Shown here: one piece after another, positions 22,526 through 34,906 of the stretch | Layout of the letters: each line of letters starts with the position of its first letter | Numbering within the stretch: the stretch's first letter is position 1 | From: Polysphondylium violaceum | Lineage: Eukaryota > Evosea > Eumycetozoa > Dictyosteliales > Dictyosteliaceae | Reading direction: 5' to 3' | DNA: 44,241 nt | NCBI GenBank assembly: GCA_000277445.1 | Contig: AJWJ01000153.1 | Span: 1-44,241, forward strand | Notes under the pieces: model-generated | What the model was told of the DNA's origin: nothing | Database searches by the model: none | What the model saw: only the letters and a program-made list of their open reading frames with translations | Translations under genes and position numbers: made by a program

Positions 22526-25500
22526 ATGGATAATAATTTAATCCATCAATCAACAACAAATATCCATGGGGAATCATTGGATGATTTTCAATCATTAAAA
22601 GATAAAATTGTTGGAAATACTGCAAGTGGTGGTGGTGGTAATTGTACTAGAGAAAGAATAGAACAATTGGAACTTAGATTGGATTATGAATGTTTTGGAG
22701 CATATAATTTTTTAAATTTAAATAATAGCAATCCAATCAATAATCATAAACTATCACCAACAGACTCATCATTCCTTTCACCAAACTCTTGTAATACTAC
22801 CACCGTCTCATGTCATGCCTCGAATATGGCTATGAGCAACTCTTCTCCTCCCAATAGTAATCGATCCCTCTCTTATATTTCATTAGCATCTTCAAACACA
22901 ATCAATATGCACTCATCTATTAGTACAAGTGGTAAATATTCATTTTATCAAACTCCTATGAGTTCATCCTCATCATTCTCTGATATTTCAAGTTTATCTA
23001 ATTGTTCTATTTCAACTGAAATGTCAATGGGGACTCTCTCAAATGGAAATCAAGGTATAATTATAGATTTTTCAAATAGAGATTTTACAAAGATTCCAAA
23101 TCGTCTACCATGTGAAAAAGAAAAAATTGAATGTTTTAATTGTTCAAGAAACAAAATTTCAATTATTCCAGATGATTTTTCTTTAAATTTCTATTGTTTA
23201 ATAACTTTAAATTTAGATTATAACAAGTATGTAAAAAATATCTCTAAATTAGTTCATTTAGATTTTATACTAATTTTTATTTATTTAGATTAAAAACAAT
23301 ACCAAAAACCTTTAAGAATTTATCAAATTTACAAACATTAAAACTATCTTTTAACAAGTAAATATTCATTTGTAATTTTTTGATATACACAAAATATTAA
23401 TATTTTTAAAAAAGATTTAAAAAAATACCAAGTGCAATATTTAAAATGGAGAGTTTGTCATTTTTAGATATATCAAATAATAAAATAGAATCGATACCAA
23501 AAGAAATAGAACAAATGTCAAGCATTAAAGAACTTTATTTGGGAAATAATTTAATTGAAAGCATTCCATTTCAAATTTCAGAATTAACTCTATTTATTTT
23601 TGATATTGATAATAATCCACTCACTTGCCCACCAATGGAAATAGTTGAACAAGGTTTTGAATCAATTGTAGATTATTTAGTTGAACAAAATGGTAGAAAC
23701 TCAAATCAACCTTCAAATACATTAACTTCATCCACATCACTATATGAAAAGAAAAAAATTAAAAATAATAGTAAAAATAATAGCTCCAATCAAAATAACC
23801 TTTCTCCACCAACTCAAAATGTAAATACTCAACAAAATAATACTAAAAAAATTGATTCAAAAACATATAGCAAAGCTGATTGTAAATTATTTACCGCCGA
23901 TGGACATTCTATGGTAATTCAATCTTCACCGACCGCTATAACCAATACTTATTATAGACCCAAAAAAATGAAACAAAGACCTCCATCACCAAAAAATTCC
24001 AAAGATATTAAAAATTTAATTGAAATCCAACAAAGTTTATTATTATTACCAGAAGTTAAAATTAATTCTTATAATAGCCTCAAATCGTCTCATAAAAAAA
24101 TGGATTCCTCTTTTAGTTTATCAAAATTACCATCATTTTCCAAAGACGATGAAAAGGATATCGATCAAACTGATTCAAATTTATCAGTTTCCCCCACTTC
24201 TCCCATTTTTGAAAAATTAAAACATAAACTTAGTAAAAAAGATAAAAAAAATAATCACAACAACAACAATAGTAGTAAAAAGAAAGAAGATAAAGAAACT
24301 ACCCCAATCTCAGCATTAAAACCCATATCAAGTGAGCCAACTATGTTTGATGATGATACAAATGTAAAATATTTAGATAATCATCATTCCCTCAGTAAAC
24401 AAGATTCCCAAGAAATGTCTATTAAAGAAATATTAAACTCTTTTAACAAATTCAATAGCAATAGTATAATGTCCAACACCGATTATAGTATAGTTCAGCA
24501 ACATAATACCTATAAAAAAGGTTTAAATAGTTCTGATGAAAACGAATCCTATCTAAACCATACCACCACCGATTCTTTTGATAAATCAGATTATTTTGCT
24601 GATGATTCCTCTATAGATTCAACCAAGTCATCTCCTACTGAAGATTCTAAATTGGAAGAAACTATTGGTTTTGAAGATTATGAAAATAATGAATGTTCTT
24701 CTATGAAAAACCAATCATTGGCCAGCATGTTGTCAATCAATACTACCAAAGTAATTTCAAATATATCACAGAGCCAATCCACCTCCCAACCCTCAACCCC
24801 AACCTCTGTAGTAAGTTTAACCAACCTATTCACTGCTCCATCATCAACTTCTGAACCTCTATCATCATCTTGTACAACCCCATCGCCAACTTTAAATCAA
24901 TCCTCCTCAATACCAAATCAACTCTCTTCATCTTCTTCATCTATTTCATCAGTTGGAACAATGCCAAGATCTCAACAAAAACAACCAGTATTCCAAAAAA
25001 TGGCAACTGTATTCCATTTTGGTGGTAAATCAAACAATTTCAAGAATCAATACAATACTATTTCAAGTAGAAACACTGCACCATTGACTACCTCATCTCC
25101 AATATTTTCTCATCAAACATTTTTACCATGCCCTTCTCCAAATCAATCTCCTTCTGCAACTATTAAAGCCAAAGGTTTAAGAAATAGCACCGCTCTTGAA
25201 AAACATGATATTGATACGGCTGAAGTTTCCATTTTCCCCTTTGGTGTAAATAGAGAACGTAGAGGTACCATTGCATCAGAATTGGATCTGAAAAACCACT
25301 GTACAACAATTAGATTCAATAATCTTTTAGAAATTATTAAAGACAACAAAGCCATTCAAGTATTTAGAACTTTTCTAATCGGTGAATACTCTGTTGAAAA
25401 CATTGATTTTTGGTCATGTGTTGAAAATTACAAAAAAACTGAAAACAAAACAAATGATATGTCCAACAGTATCTATGAAGAATTTATCACTGACAATTCT

Positions 25501-25743
25501 ATTAATCAAGTCAATTTACCAAATAATGTAGTGAAAAGAATTGAAGAAAACCTTAAACAACAAACCAATATAGAAACCGTCTTTGATGAAGCTCAAAGTC
25601 ATATTTTCAAACTTATGGAATCTGATAGTTATGAAAGATTTAAGAAATCATCCTTATATTTCCAATTAAATCAAAATACCAATACCTCCTCTCCTCCTCA
25701 TAAAGATGGCTCTAGTTCTCCAAATCATTATTTAGTCGTTTAA
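22526..25743 (+). CDS. Leucine-rich-repeat protein with C-terminal RGS domain
   Basis: Three exons, 22526-23226, 23289-23357 and 23415-25743, all split in phase 2, give 1032 residues. Residues 1-180 are Ser/Asn-rich. LRRs run from about 185 to 335 (IIIDFSNRDFTKIPNRL, LKTIPKTFKNLSNLQTLKLS, LSFLDISNNKIESIPKEI, IKELYLGNNLIESIPFQI); the middle exon encodes exactly one 23-residue repeat. A disordered Ser/Asn/Lys/Pro-rich linker fills 350-880. The RGS domain covers about 886-1010, with FRTFLIGEYSVENIDFWSCV, IYEEFITDNS, FDEAQSHIFKLMESDSYERF and the closing YFQL. RGS domains accelerate GTP hydrolysis by G-alpha subunits, so the protein probably damps heterotrimeric G-protein signalling at the membrane or cytoskeleton, with the LRRs as a protein-binding platform. 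No transmembrane segment was seen. Codons are very AT-rich. Confidence 0.9.
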
Positions 25744-25977
25744 TAAAAAAAAAAAACATTAATTATTGTTTTATTTAAATTAAATTTAATTCTTTATCTT
25801 ATTATTAATCTTTTTGGATATGTATCTCATTTTTTTACTCAACTATAATTATTTTATCATCCAACTAAGTTGATTAGTTGTATCTTTGCCAGAAAAAAAC
25901 AATGCTTGTAAAAAAGTTTGGAAAAAAAAAAAAAAAAGAATAATTTGATAAATACATGTATATATAAAAAGATTTAT
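25744..25977. terminator. Convergent 3' region of LRR-RGS and IP6K genes
   Basis: This 234-base AT-rich spacer between two convergent stop codons carries A/T runs on both strands, including a long A run at 25923-25937. Transcription of both genes should end here. Confidence 0.4.
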
Positions 25978-27678
25978 TTATATAGTTTCGCCATTATTCT
26001 TTGATAATTGAATTAGATTATTAATAATCTTTAAAAAGTTTTTGAGACCAAAAAGATAACCTTGATCAAGATTAGGTTCATTGTTGTTATGATTTCGAGG
26101 ATTTGGAGCAGCATGAGCAAAGTCTACCATTTTAATATTAATTTTAGAGTCTTGAATGTTTGTACTTTGTCCATCATAGATCAACAACAAAGATCCACCA
26201 TAAAATTTGAAACATTGTTGGTGTTCGAATAGTGATATCAATTGATGAAGTCTTTTAGCAATTGCTGCTAGAATTTCCGTTCTAAATCTTAATCCATTAT
26301 CTACAAATTTACAAATAACCGAAGGAATATCATTGGCCTGTAATTTTCTACCATAAAACTTATCATATGTGCTATAGAGTCCTGTTTTTTGATCGTATAC
26401 CTTTAGTCCACAAACTCTAAAACCCAAAGAGGATGATGTTGTCTTTTTACATTTCTCTTGCATACTAGCAATTTTTTCCAATGGGGCATCTATGCCATAT
26501 TGTCTAGTACCCATTTTTAAATCTAATATACATGGATATTTACATAAATAAGTGAGATCTTCAATTTTAATATATACTAAATTATTAATATTAATATAAA
26601 AGTGTTAGTAAATTATATATATGAAATAAAAGATTGTATTATTAATATTTGTACGTGTACTACTTACAATTTTGACAATCTTTTGGTAAATTAATTGTTT
26701 TATTTCTCCAATGATCAAAATCAAAAGATTGATTACAATGAGATTTAAAAGATTGTTCCAAATATTCATAATCAAAATTCTTTAAATCCAAAATACCATA
26801 AAAGGTTGGTGTGTATCCAATAAATTCTGGATGATGTTTTAAAGATTCATAAAATTGATATTCTTTGGGTACTAGTGGTTTTAAAATTTTTCCGTCTGGT
26901 AATTTTAAAAGGGGTGCTTGTCCAGCAACTTGATGATTTAATATATTTAAATTCTTAACTGAAAATGATGTACTTCTTTTTCTTGTTGCTGTTGTTGTCG
27001 TCGACGATGTTGATGTCGAAGACGTTGATGATGATAATGATGTTGTACCTGTATTTTCTATATCTGAATCATAATTTGTTGAATTACTACTTTGTTCATT
27101 ATTATTGTTGTTATTTGAAAAATTTACATCCAAAGTTTGAATTAAAATTGGATCAGACGAGTTTAATGCTGGGCTTGAATTTGCAGATGATTCATTATTA
27201 TTGTTATTATTATTATTACTACTATTATCTGAATTTGGATTATTATATAAATGCTTTAAGGGATTATCAAAAAAATCTGTTTGTTTTTTAATTGTTGTAT
27301 TACAATATTGATAGTCTTTACTTGGTATTAATATATTTGGAAGATTTGTATATACATGTTGAGCTACTGGGTATAAATTATTTACATCTTGATTATTATT
27401 GTTGTTATTGTTGTTGTTGTTGTTATTTAAACTTGTTTGAAGAGGAGGCGGTGATATATTGAATGTTATATTGTGTGATTGAAGAGAGGTGGGAGTTGAT
27501 GGTGTGGATATTGAGTGTTGTATCTTATTACTGCTTCCACTCAGTAAACCATTATTGTTGTTTTGATTATTACTGTTATTTAAAGACAATTTTGAAGAAT
27601 TGGTAGATGTGTTACATTCACACAAACTACCAATTGAAATAGGGATCATATCAAGTTCCAGATTTAAATTCTTTTGCA
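25978..27678 (-). CDS. i6kA: Inositol hexakisphosphate kinase (IP6K)
   Basis: Exons 27678-26668 and 26576-25978 (91-base intron, GTAAGT...ATTTAG, phase 1) encode about 530 residues. The N-terminal third is Asn/Ser-rich. The kinase fold begins at YQFYESLKHHPEFIGYTPTF and has the inositol-phosphate kinase signature PCILDLKMGTRQYG (PxxxDxKxG), then GFRVCGLKVYDQKTG, YDKFYGRKL, FYGGSLLLIYDG and the metal-binding KMVDFAHA, all in IP6K order and wording. The enzyme makes IP7 pyrophosphate from IP6 and ATP; in D. discoideum this pathway modulates chemotaxis and PH-domain membrane binding. The 5' end is unsettled. Exon 27678 follows a good acceptor (TTTTTTATTAG) and opens with a non-ATG codon, so either a short upstream exon exists (candidate 28824-28833) or translation starts at the in-frame ATG at 27649. 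Confidence 0.88.
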
Positions 27679-29402
27679 CTAATAAAAAAGATATAGAGAT
27701 TCATTTAAAACAAATCTCACTATCTTTCATTAATGTCAATGTTGAAAAAATATGTGGGCAATTTAAAAAAAAAAAATTAGATTTCTTTTTTTTTTTTTTT
27801 CTTTCTTTTTTGTTAAATTAATTTAAATGTAAAAAAGATATTTTAAAATAAATAATAATTAAATGTAGATTTTTGTATATATAATTTTTTATATAATTGT
27901 TTAAAATTTATATTTGTAAAATTAAAAACCTAATGTTATTATTGTTGTTGTGTTTGATATTGTTGTTGTTGTTGTTGTTGTTGTTAGTATACTTTATTTC
28001 AACGTGGTGTAAATGGTGTGTAGTGGTTTGCGATAAATAAATAAAAAAATAAAATAAAATAAAAAAAACAAAAAACAAAGGAAAATAGATTATCCCAATA
28101 TTTAAAGAAGTGTATAAATTAATGAATTCGAGTAGACAGATATAGATCGTATGTATATTCACGACTCAACAACAATGGTAAATTTAAAAGCATTACCCCC
28201 CATTAAACACCCCACCTTTCTGTTTTTGTTTAGGGGTGATATTACATTCAATTTAAAAAAAAATACACTTTGAATGTATTAGATTATTTATATACACACA
28301 ATAATGGAAATGAATGTTCCGATATCACATTTTAAAGGGTGTTCATTAATTTTAGATAACATGTGGTGTGTGGTGTGTATGTGTGTCTTTTGATGTGTAA
28401 AGATTATTTTTTTTTAAAAAATAAGAAAAAAAAATAAAAAAAAAATACAATTGTGTAAAGCATATAAATGTGGTGTGATGTGATAAGATGTATTGTTTGT
28501 TTATAGCAATATGTATGTTGTTCACTCACATTATAAAGAAGATTAAGATCAATATTGAAAAGAGTAGAGAGTAGAGAGAAAGTAAAAAGAGATAGAAAGC
28601 AAATATGTATATAAATAATTAACCAACCAAATTTAAATGTGTGGAGAGTGTATGAAATAAATGAGATATAGGAGATAAAGTTTATGATTGAGTGGGTGTG
28701 TGATGAAATTGTATACAATAAAGGGGAAATTAAAAATTAATTAAGGGGGAGTGGGTTATTTTTAGGATGTGTGTGGGTGAGTGGGTGAAATTTCATTTTG
28801 AAAAATAAAATAAAAAAACTTACCTTGCAGCATATGATATGATGATTTGTTGTTGTTGTGAACAAATTTGGAATAGATAAAGAATGATTGCTGCAAAAAT
28901 AATCTAAAGATTTCAATAGAATTGTCAAAATTTTTTAAAAAATAAAAAAAAATAAAAAAATTTTATAAAAAAAATGAGAAAAAAAATAAAATATTACAAT
29001 CACCCCCTTCTGCATTTAGAAATTGAGACTCAGCAACTTTCTTTTTAGAAAATGTATCGTTTACAAGAATAGATCTTTTGTTTTTTCCAAACCGAACGAA
29101 TATGATTTAACATATGCAGCATGTACACCACACACATCTGTGTGGAATGAAAATAGTTTTCATACTATTTTTAGAGATGAGCATATGAGGCAGTAATATA
29201 TAGTGTTCACATGGGGTAGGAATAGAGTAGTAATGGGAGGGGCTGTAGTTGTAATAGTTATACTTAAAAGAGAGAGATAAACTACATAGTCTAAACAAGA
29301 ATTGTCCCATCCAGGCTCTTATTGAATACTGTAGCGTTGTAATGATAATTTACCAGGACTTTTAAAAGTAATCTCTGTTTTTTATAAATAAATCTACAAA
29401 TC

Positions 29403-29431
<29 letters not shown>
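27679..29431. other. Long gene-free stretch upstream of IP6K and downstream of TIM22
   Basis: It contains long A/T runs (27769-27801, 28409-28445, 28940-28990), GTTGTT trinucleotides (27960-27984) and GT-rich, CACCC-complementary motifs (28365-28395, 28747-28790). It also includes the TIM22 3' side up to 29431. It may be the first IP6K intron plus promoter. The open frames at 27908-28162 and 28404-28718 (-) are low-complexity Ile/Phe/Tyr-rich and not believable genes. Confidence 0.5.
28824..28833 (-). other. Candidate first coding exon of IP6K
   Basis: On the minus strand ATGCTGCAAG is followed by a perfect GTAAGT donor, and joining it to 27678 keeps the IP6K frame (M-L-Q-V-Q-K-N-L). The implied intron is 1145 bases, very long for this genome. 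Another gene in the window (8317-8607) also has a 10-base first exon. Confidence 0.3.

Positions 29432-29433
<2 letters not shown>
29406..29433. repeat. TTA/ATT trinucleotide repeat at the TIM22 stop
   Basis: About nine tandem ATT units abut the TIM22 stop codon (29434-29432 on the minus strand), so the message begins its 3' UTR with AAT repeats. Confidence 0.8.
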
Positions 29434-29436
<3 letters not shown>

Positions 29437-30044
29437 CTTTTTTCAATAAATGGTCCATTACTGCACCAAATAAAGCAAAACCTACACATCCTCCCATTGC
29501 TGCTTGTGGGCCAGCTATTTTGTTTATAGATTAAATAGTTAGAGATTACATTTATAAATAAACTATATTATTATTAGATATTACCTTTACTTGCAAAAAT
29601 AGCACCAGTTGTACAACCAGCATACAAGGGATTCATTTTATCTGATCTACCTCTTGCTTTTTCAAATGCACATTCAGTGCCCATATAAACCATTGTAATG
29701 ACAGAAAAACTTTTAGCACTTCTAACACCGGCTTTACCTTGCTCTTTAAATCCATCCAATACTTGTCTGTAAATAGGTGTTGGTGTCATGGGCTCTGGAC
29801 CGAGACCAGAGTTTGGTGTAAAGAGGGCACCAAAAAAGAACCCAAACAAAGATCCCAACACTAAACCATTGCCACCATGCTTAATACAACTGTTTTGAAA
29901 TTTATTAAATGTTTCGTCATAAGGTGGGATACCTCTTATAAGTGGTAATAGCTGCACTGATGAGCTCTCTCTAAAGAGACGAGTGGTTTCACTGAGCATC
30001 TCTTTTTGTTGTTCTTCATTTAATTGAACTGGTGGTACGCTCAT
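29432..30044 (-). CDS. timm22: Mitochondrial inner-membrane translocase subunit Tim22
   Basis: Two exons, 30044-29585 and 29514-29432 (70-base intron, GTAATA...AAATAG, phase 1), give 180 residues, within the usual range for Tim22 (180-200). The Tim17/Tim22/Tim23 fold is evident: [19 protein letters not shown] (helix 1 with glycine packing motif), [20 protein letters not shown] then [14 protein letters not shown] (the conserved loop with a Cys and R-G-x-S-D), [11 protein letters not shown] and, in exon 2, [20 protein letters not shown]. The RSDKMN loop separates Tim22 from Tim17/Tim23. The protein inserts metabolite carriers and other multi-pass proteins into the inner membrane. No presequence is expected or seen. 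The first ATG is used; a polar N-terminus of about 50 residues precedes helix 1. Confidence 0.92.
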
Positions 30045-30357
30045 TGTATTGTTTTTATTGTTGTTCTTGATAGATAATATCTACTCCAATATGTATATAT
30101 GTAGGTGTGTGCGTGTGTGTTGTAAATACTCTATAATTGAATATAGAGTTGAGTTGATGATACTATACTATCTGCGTAATGATTCGTGTTTCGATTTTCT
30201 GTTATTTTTTTTTTATTTTTTTTTTATTTTTTTTTTTTATCAAATTTGATGATCCAGATATTTGATTGAGCAATGAATCTTAAGTGTCAAAAGGTCTTTT
30301 GCCCCATTTGAATCTACTTAACAACAACAATATCATATTTTATATATTATCAATTTA
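30045..30357. other. Spacer between TIM22 and TRAPPC13 genes
   Basis: A 313-base spacer between two minus-strand genes: TIM22 promoter and TRAPPC13 3' region. It carries a broken T tract at 30203-30239 and GTGTGTGCGTGTGT at 30103-30118. No coding signal was seen. Confidence 0.5.
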
Positions 30358-31946
30358 TTATTTATTATTTTCAACAAAGATGTCAGCCAAAATACCAAAT
30401 TCATAATAGTTTTTAGGAGGTTGTTGTTGAGGTGGAGCTTTAGGTGTTGGTGTTTGTTGTTGTGGTTGTGAATCGTATAATTTAACAGCCAAACCAACAA
30501 TTTGTTGCATACCAGGTTTAAGTGGAAACATTTCAATGTCTACATTGACAGATGTGTTGGCGGGTATGATATCAAGTTTTGGCAAATGGCTATTGATCAT
30601 AATTCCATCCATTTTATTTCTAACCAAAATGAATTGTGGTCCCAATGGTCTATTTGATTTATTTGTAAGTGTAGCTGTGACTTTAAATGGTTTTTCCAAC
30701 TCAACCTTTGGAATATGAGTTAAAATACATTCAATCTCTTCTACATTTAATTTTCTTTGAATATGTGCGGTTTTTAATCTACCAATCTCTCCAAAATATG
30801 ATCTCCATGTTATATCTAATCTACCTAAAGGAATTGAGTTCTTTTTTTTTGTTTTGTTAATGATTGAATCATATGATCAATAAAAATAATAATTACCTTT
30901 GTTTCTGGATTATTTGGATCTTTTGGAATAATTTTAAATAGATATTGTCTTACATGTCCTTGTTTTAAAAATACAATATTGGGTGATGTCTTAATACTTG
31001 CCAATATATCATCATTACTACTATTACTATTTATATCTATATCACTATTTAATCTAGATATTTTCATATTAGTATGTTGTAATTCAAGATAGTTGTATTA
31101 TATAATAAAACATACTTTTTAGTTGAATCATCAAAACTCATATCAACTACATTGAAATATTCTACAGGTTCAAATAAAATTGATTCTATAAACAATGATC
31201 CTTGTGTTGCATTTTCTAAACATGCTTCTAAAAATATAATATTCTATAATGATATCATGAGGTTAGTATATGCATACAGAGATTGACAAGAGTTATATCA
31301 ACAACAACAAATGATATTTACTGGTAAATTATGTATCTTTGTCTTTAAAACCAAAGGATTCATTACAGAGAATTTAAAAAACTTTCTAAACTTTTTATTC
31401 TCTCCTTCTGGAGTTGTATAACTAACTGCACATACTAATCTATAAGAGTATTACTATATTAATATATATACGAATAGGAAAACAGAAATGATGACAAACA
31501 TACATATTAACACCAGATTCTTTTACTTCACGTTGAACTACAAAATCAGAACTAAAACCAGGACCAAAAGAATTTACAGGTTGTTGTTCAGTATCTAGTA
31601 AACTTATTCTTTGTGATTGAGTTTGAAGCTCCACTTTAATAAAAACATTGTTGACTTGATAGGGTGAATGATTATTTAAACTGATATAGCTAGAGAATAT
31701 TTCACCTAGATATATAACACCAGATTGCAACTGAAGCATTGATGTCATACCCAATGCCTCTATACCATTGGTGTTTGTTACATTTGACGAACCAATCGTT
31801 GCATTTGAACATGTCGATTGTAATACCTCGTAGGGAAGATCTTCTTTTTCTGCCAAAATTGCAGGTATCGTTGGTATATTTGGCTTACTAAGCCTCATAA
31901 CTTTGAGATTCAATAAATGATTCTCTTTACTTTCATTTGTATTCAT
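30358..31946 (-). CDS. trappc13: TRAPP complex subunit 13 (TRAPPC13)
   Basis: Five exons on the minus strand, 31946-31504, 31439-31322, 31243-31116, 31053-30897 and 30840-30358, join in frame to 442 residues; human TRAPPC13 has about 417. Family landmarks in order: [16 protein letters not shown] (human HLLALKVMRLTKP), [89 protein letters not shown] and a C-terminal beta-rich domain. The proline/glutamine-rich [17 protein letters not shown] near the end is a local insertion. The subunit belongs to metazoan-type TRAPPIII, a Rab1 exchange factor acting in ER-to-Golgi and autophagy traffic; it is cytosolic and membrane-associated. Introns are 56-78 bases, several with clear branch sites (TACTAAT in intron 3). 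Confidence 0.93.
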
Positions 31947-32503
31947 TTTATATTGTTATTCATACACAAAGTATATAGTATGTAAATCTCGAGAAAATGA
32001 TGATTGAAAAGGGTGAGATGAAAAAAATGAAAAAAAATTAAAAAAATTAAAAAAATCCATTTTTTGATCAATTTTGTTTGTTGTCGACACAAATAAGTAA
32101 AACAAAAGCAAAGATATAAAATTTTATAAATATTTTTTTATTTATGATTGTTTATATTACAATCTTATTCAAAATTAATTTTTTTTTCATTTAGTTTTTT
32201 TTTTTTTTTTTTTGGTAAGAACGTTTTTCTGGTTTGTTGTTGATGTTGGTGCTGGTTGGTTGTGTGAATAAAGATTGGGATGGATTGAAATATTATTATT
32301 TACTATTATTATTGTTATTGTTATTGTACCATTGTTATTAATTCTATTTACCAATTTGTTGTTGTTGTTTGTAAATTATCCAAACCAATAAAGAAGGGAG
32401 AGAGAGGATGTTTGATTGTTGTTTTTAAAAAGATCAAAGAATAGAGAGTGAGAGATATAGAGAGAGGGAGAGATTTAAATTGAATTGAAACAAAAATATA
32501 AAA
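31947..32503. other. Spacer between TRAPPC13 and PP2A B55 genes
   Basis: A 557-base spacer: TRAPPC13 promoter on the right-to-left strand and B55 3' UTR. It contains T runs (32180-32213), GTT/ATT repeats and purine-rich GAGAGA at 32440-32475. No coding signal was seen. Confidence 0.5.
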
Positions 32504-34401
32504 TTAATTTTTGTTTTCAGCAGCATAAAGATACATTGTATTATTTGCACCAATTGCAATAAGATTTTCTTTTGGATGCCAAGCACAATGAAGTGTTTTC
32601 TTTGTAAAATCAATTTGATCTGGATGAATATCTTCTGGTTTCTTTGATTCTTTTTTAGATGAGCGTGAGAGTTTCATCTTGTTTGTGAGGGTCTTGATCT
32701 TTGGTTTGGCGGCTTGTTTAGAGGCTTCCAAGCAAACATCTTGTTTTGAATTACGATCGTATATGTGGAAATAATTGTGATAGGAACCAGTGAGCATTTG
32801 AGTGCCATCGTGATTAAGAGTGCACTCAAATTTATCAAAGATACAATCATTTTCGTAGAGGTCGCAAAGTTTTGGTTTGAGATAGTCGTGAATTTGAATG
32901 GTTTTGATGGGTTTGTTTTCCATGTTTATATCCCAAAGTTTAAGAGTCAAAAAGTCTCTAGATAGAATATATCTACCGTCTCTACTGAATTTAATGTCTG
33001 ATATAGAGGAAATAATTTCACTGAAAAAGGATTTGGTGGAGGGATCGTCATATTCTTCGAAAACCTTTGCACTGCTGTCACAGAGAGCAGATGATCTTAA
33101 ATCTCCCAATTTTATAGTTCCTTTACTAGAGCTGTACATAAATATATTACATGAGGTGGGATGAAACTCGGCAGATGTAATTACCTCTGTGAGATCTTCC
33201 ATATTGGTTGGTTTAATATCGACAATGTTAAAACATTCACTGTTGTTGTTTAGATTCCAAAGATGAATACGAAGATCATCCGATGAAATATATGTTTCAC
33301 CATCGCTGTTTAGTGAAATAGAATTGATGTGATATGCATGTGCATTTTGATAAACTTTTCTAGGTGTTGCTGTTATTACAGTTTCTCTTGTTGTTAAACG
33401 AGGAATTTTAAATGAATTTAAATTATTATTGTTGTTGTTGTTGTTGTTGTTATTGTTGTTGGCATTGTAAATATAATTGTTGTTATTTGACGGTGATTTA
33501 GTATTGTTGATTTGGATATTACTATAAGAAGATGGCGCAGATGAGTTTGTTGAAACTTGTTTCACTTTTTTTTCATAAACTTTCCAAAGCTTAATTGTTT
33601 TATCTATTTATAGTAGTATGAGTATTAAATAATATTCATTAGTTAATCAAATGTATCTATTTTTTTTTCCCTTCCTCCAACTGTTTTTTTTTTTTTGTGC
33701 TAATTTTTTTTTTTTTTTGCAATTTTTTTTTTTTTTTTTGTTGAAGTTGAATGTGATCACACATTGATTTTACTCGAGTAGTGGGTCGAGGACAAGAGTA
33801 AATCGAAATAAATAAACAACACGGTCGACTACACTAGTACCGCTATTACTATTGATTACATACCATTAGTAGTTAATAACAATTGAGCATCATTTTGTTT
33901 TGGACACCATTTAATCTTGTTGATTTTCTCTTCAATTTCTAAACTCTTTAAATAATCAAACTCTGGTTCATGACTTTGAAACTCTGAATAAAATCTGTAC
34001 TCTGGTAATTTGCTGTCCTTCTTTTTGCTGCTAGATTGTTTGTCCTAAAATGAGATGTTGATTGTTATATAATTAGACTTGATTCACACGAGTTTTGATG
34101 ATAAAGAGTATAAAAAACACAACACATACATTTGCTCTTTCAAAAAGCACAACTCTACCTCCTCTGTCACCTGCTGCTATAAAATCACCAGAATGATCAA
34201 ATTCTATGGCTGAAACAACGTCTGCTGCAAAGTTTGAAATTAAAAAAAAAGGTAATGTTAGTTGTTATCGTGCATGTGTCGCAGCGTTGTCGCACTCGAT
34301 ATCTATCGCGCATTGATCACCATACCATCAGAAATATCATCAACTGGTCCTTTGTTACCAAACACCTGGCTAAACTTCCAATCCAAAGGCTCAGCCATCA
34401 T
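32504..34401 (-). CDS. PP2A B55/PR55-type regulatory subunit
   Basis: Four exons, 34401-34326, 34224-34130, 34044-33864 and 33603-32504, give 483 residues, slightly longer than animal B55 (about 447) because of an Asn-rich insertion at about 135-175. Landmarks: [11 protein letters not shown] at the start, [20 protein letters not shown] then [11 protein letters not shown] (first blade), [80 protein letters not shown] and [18 protein letters not shown]. It is a seven-bladed WD40 beta-propeller that selects substrates for the PP2A core dimer in mitosis, cytoskeleton and signalling. Intron 3 (33863-33604, 260 bases) is the longest confirmed intron here and contains several T tracts. Two adjacent ATGs start the frame; the outer one is used. 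Confidence 0.95.
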
Positions 34402-34730
34402 TATTTATAAATATACTAAAGTGATAGTGAAAAAGATAAAAAAAAAATAAAAACAAAAAAAAAAATTAGCAAAAAAAAAAAAGAAGATTGAAAAAAAAAT
34501 TGCAAAAAAAAAAAATAAAGACACCTCTTGTGTGTTGTTCTCCTCTCTTGTCTGTCTGCTACAAGTGTACTCTTGATTTGATTATTTAATTTGCTTCACT
34601 TCACTTCACTACTACTACTACTACTACCCTAAATAACCAACAGCCAAAAAGAAATATTAAAGATTATGTTTTGTCAGTCTATCTATCTATCTGTACTAAA
34701 AAACATAAATGATAAAATAAAAAATAATTG

Positions 34731-34757
34731 AAAAAAAAAAAAAAAAAAAAAAAAAAA
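34731..34757. repeat. 27-base poly-A tract
   Basis: An uninterrupted A run in the divergent promoter spacer. Such poly(dA:dT) tracts exclude nucleosomes in other eukaryotes. Confidence 0.85.
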
Positions 34758-34872
34758 GAAAAAAACTTGCTCACACACACACATGCACAGAACCACTGTT
34801 TATATATTCTTATATGATAATGTTTCGTGAGAAGAGGTGCGCGATTATCTTGTTCTCTGCCCACCATCAAAA

Positions 34873-34874
<2 letters not shown>

Positions 34875-34904
<30 letters not shown>
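34875..34904. repeat. 30-base poly-A tract
   Basis: The longest single-base run in the window, 117 bases beyond another A tract on the same strand. The exact length may be an assembly estimate. Confidence 0.85.

Positions 34905-34906
<2 letters not shown>

Noticed and set aside
28404-28718. 104-codon minus-strand open frame
   Set aside because: Low-complexity Ile/Phe/Tyr/Ser peptide typical of AT-rich spacer DNA.
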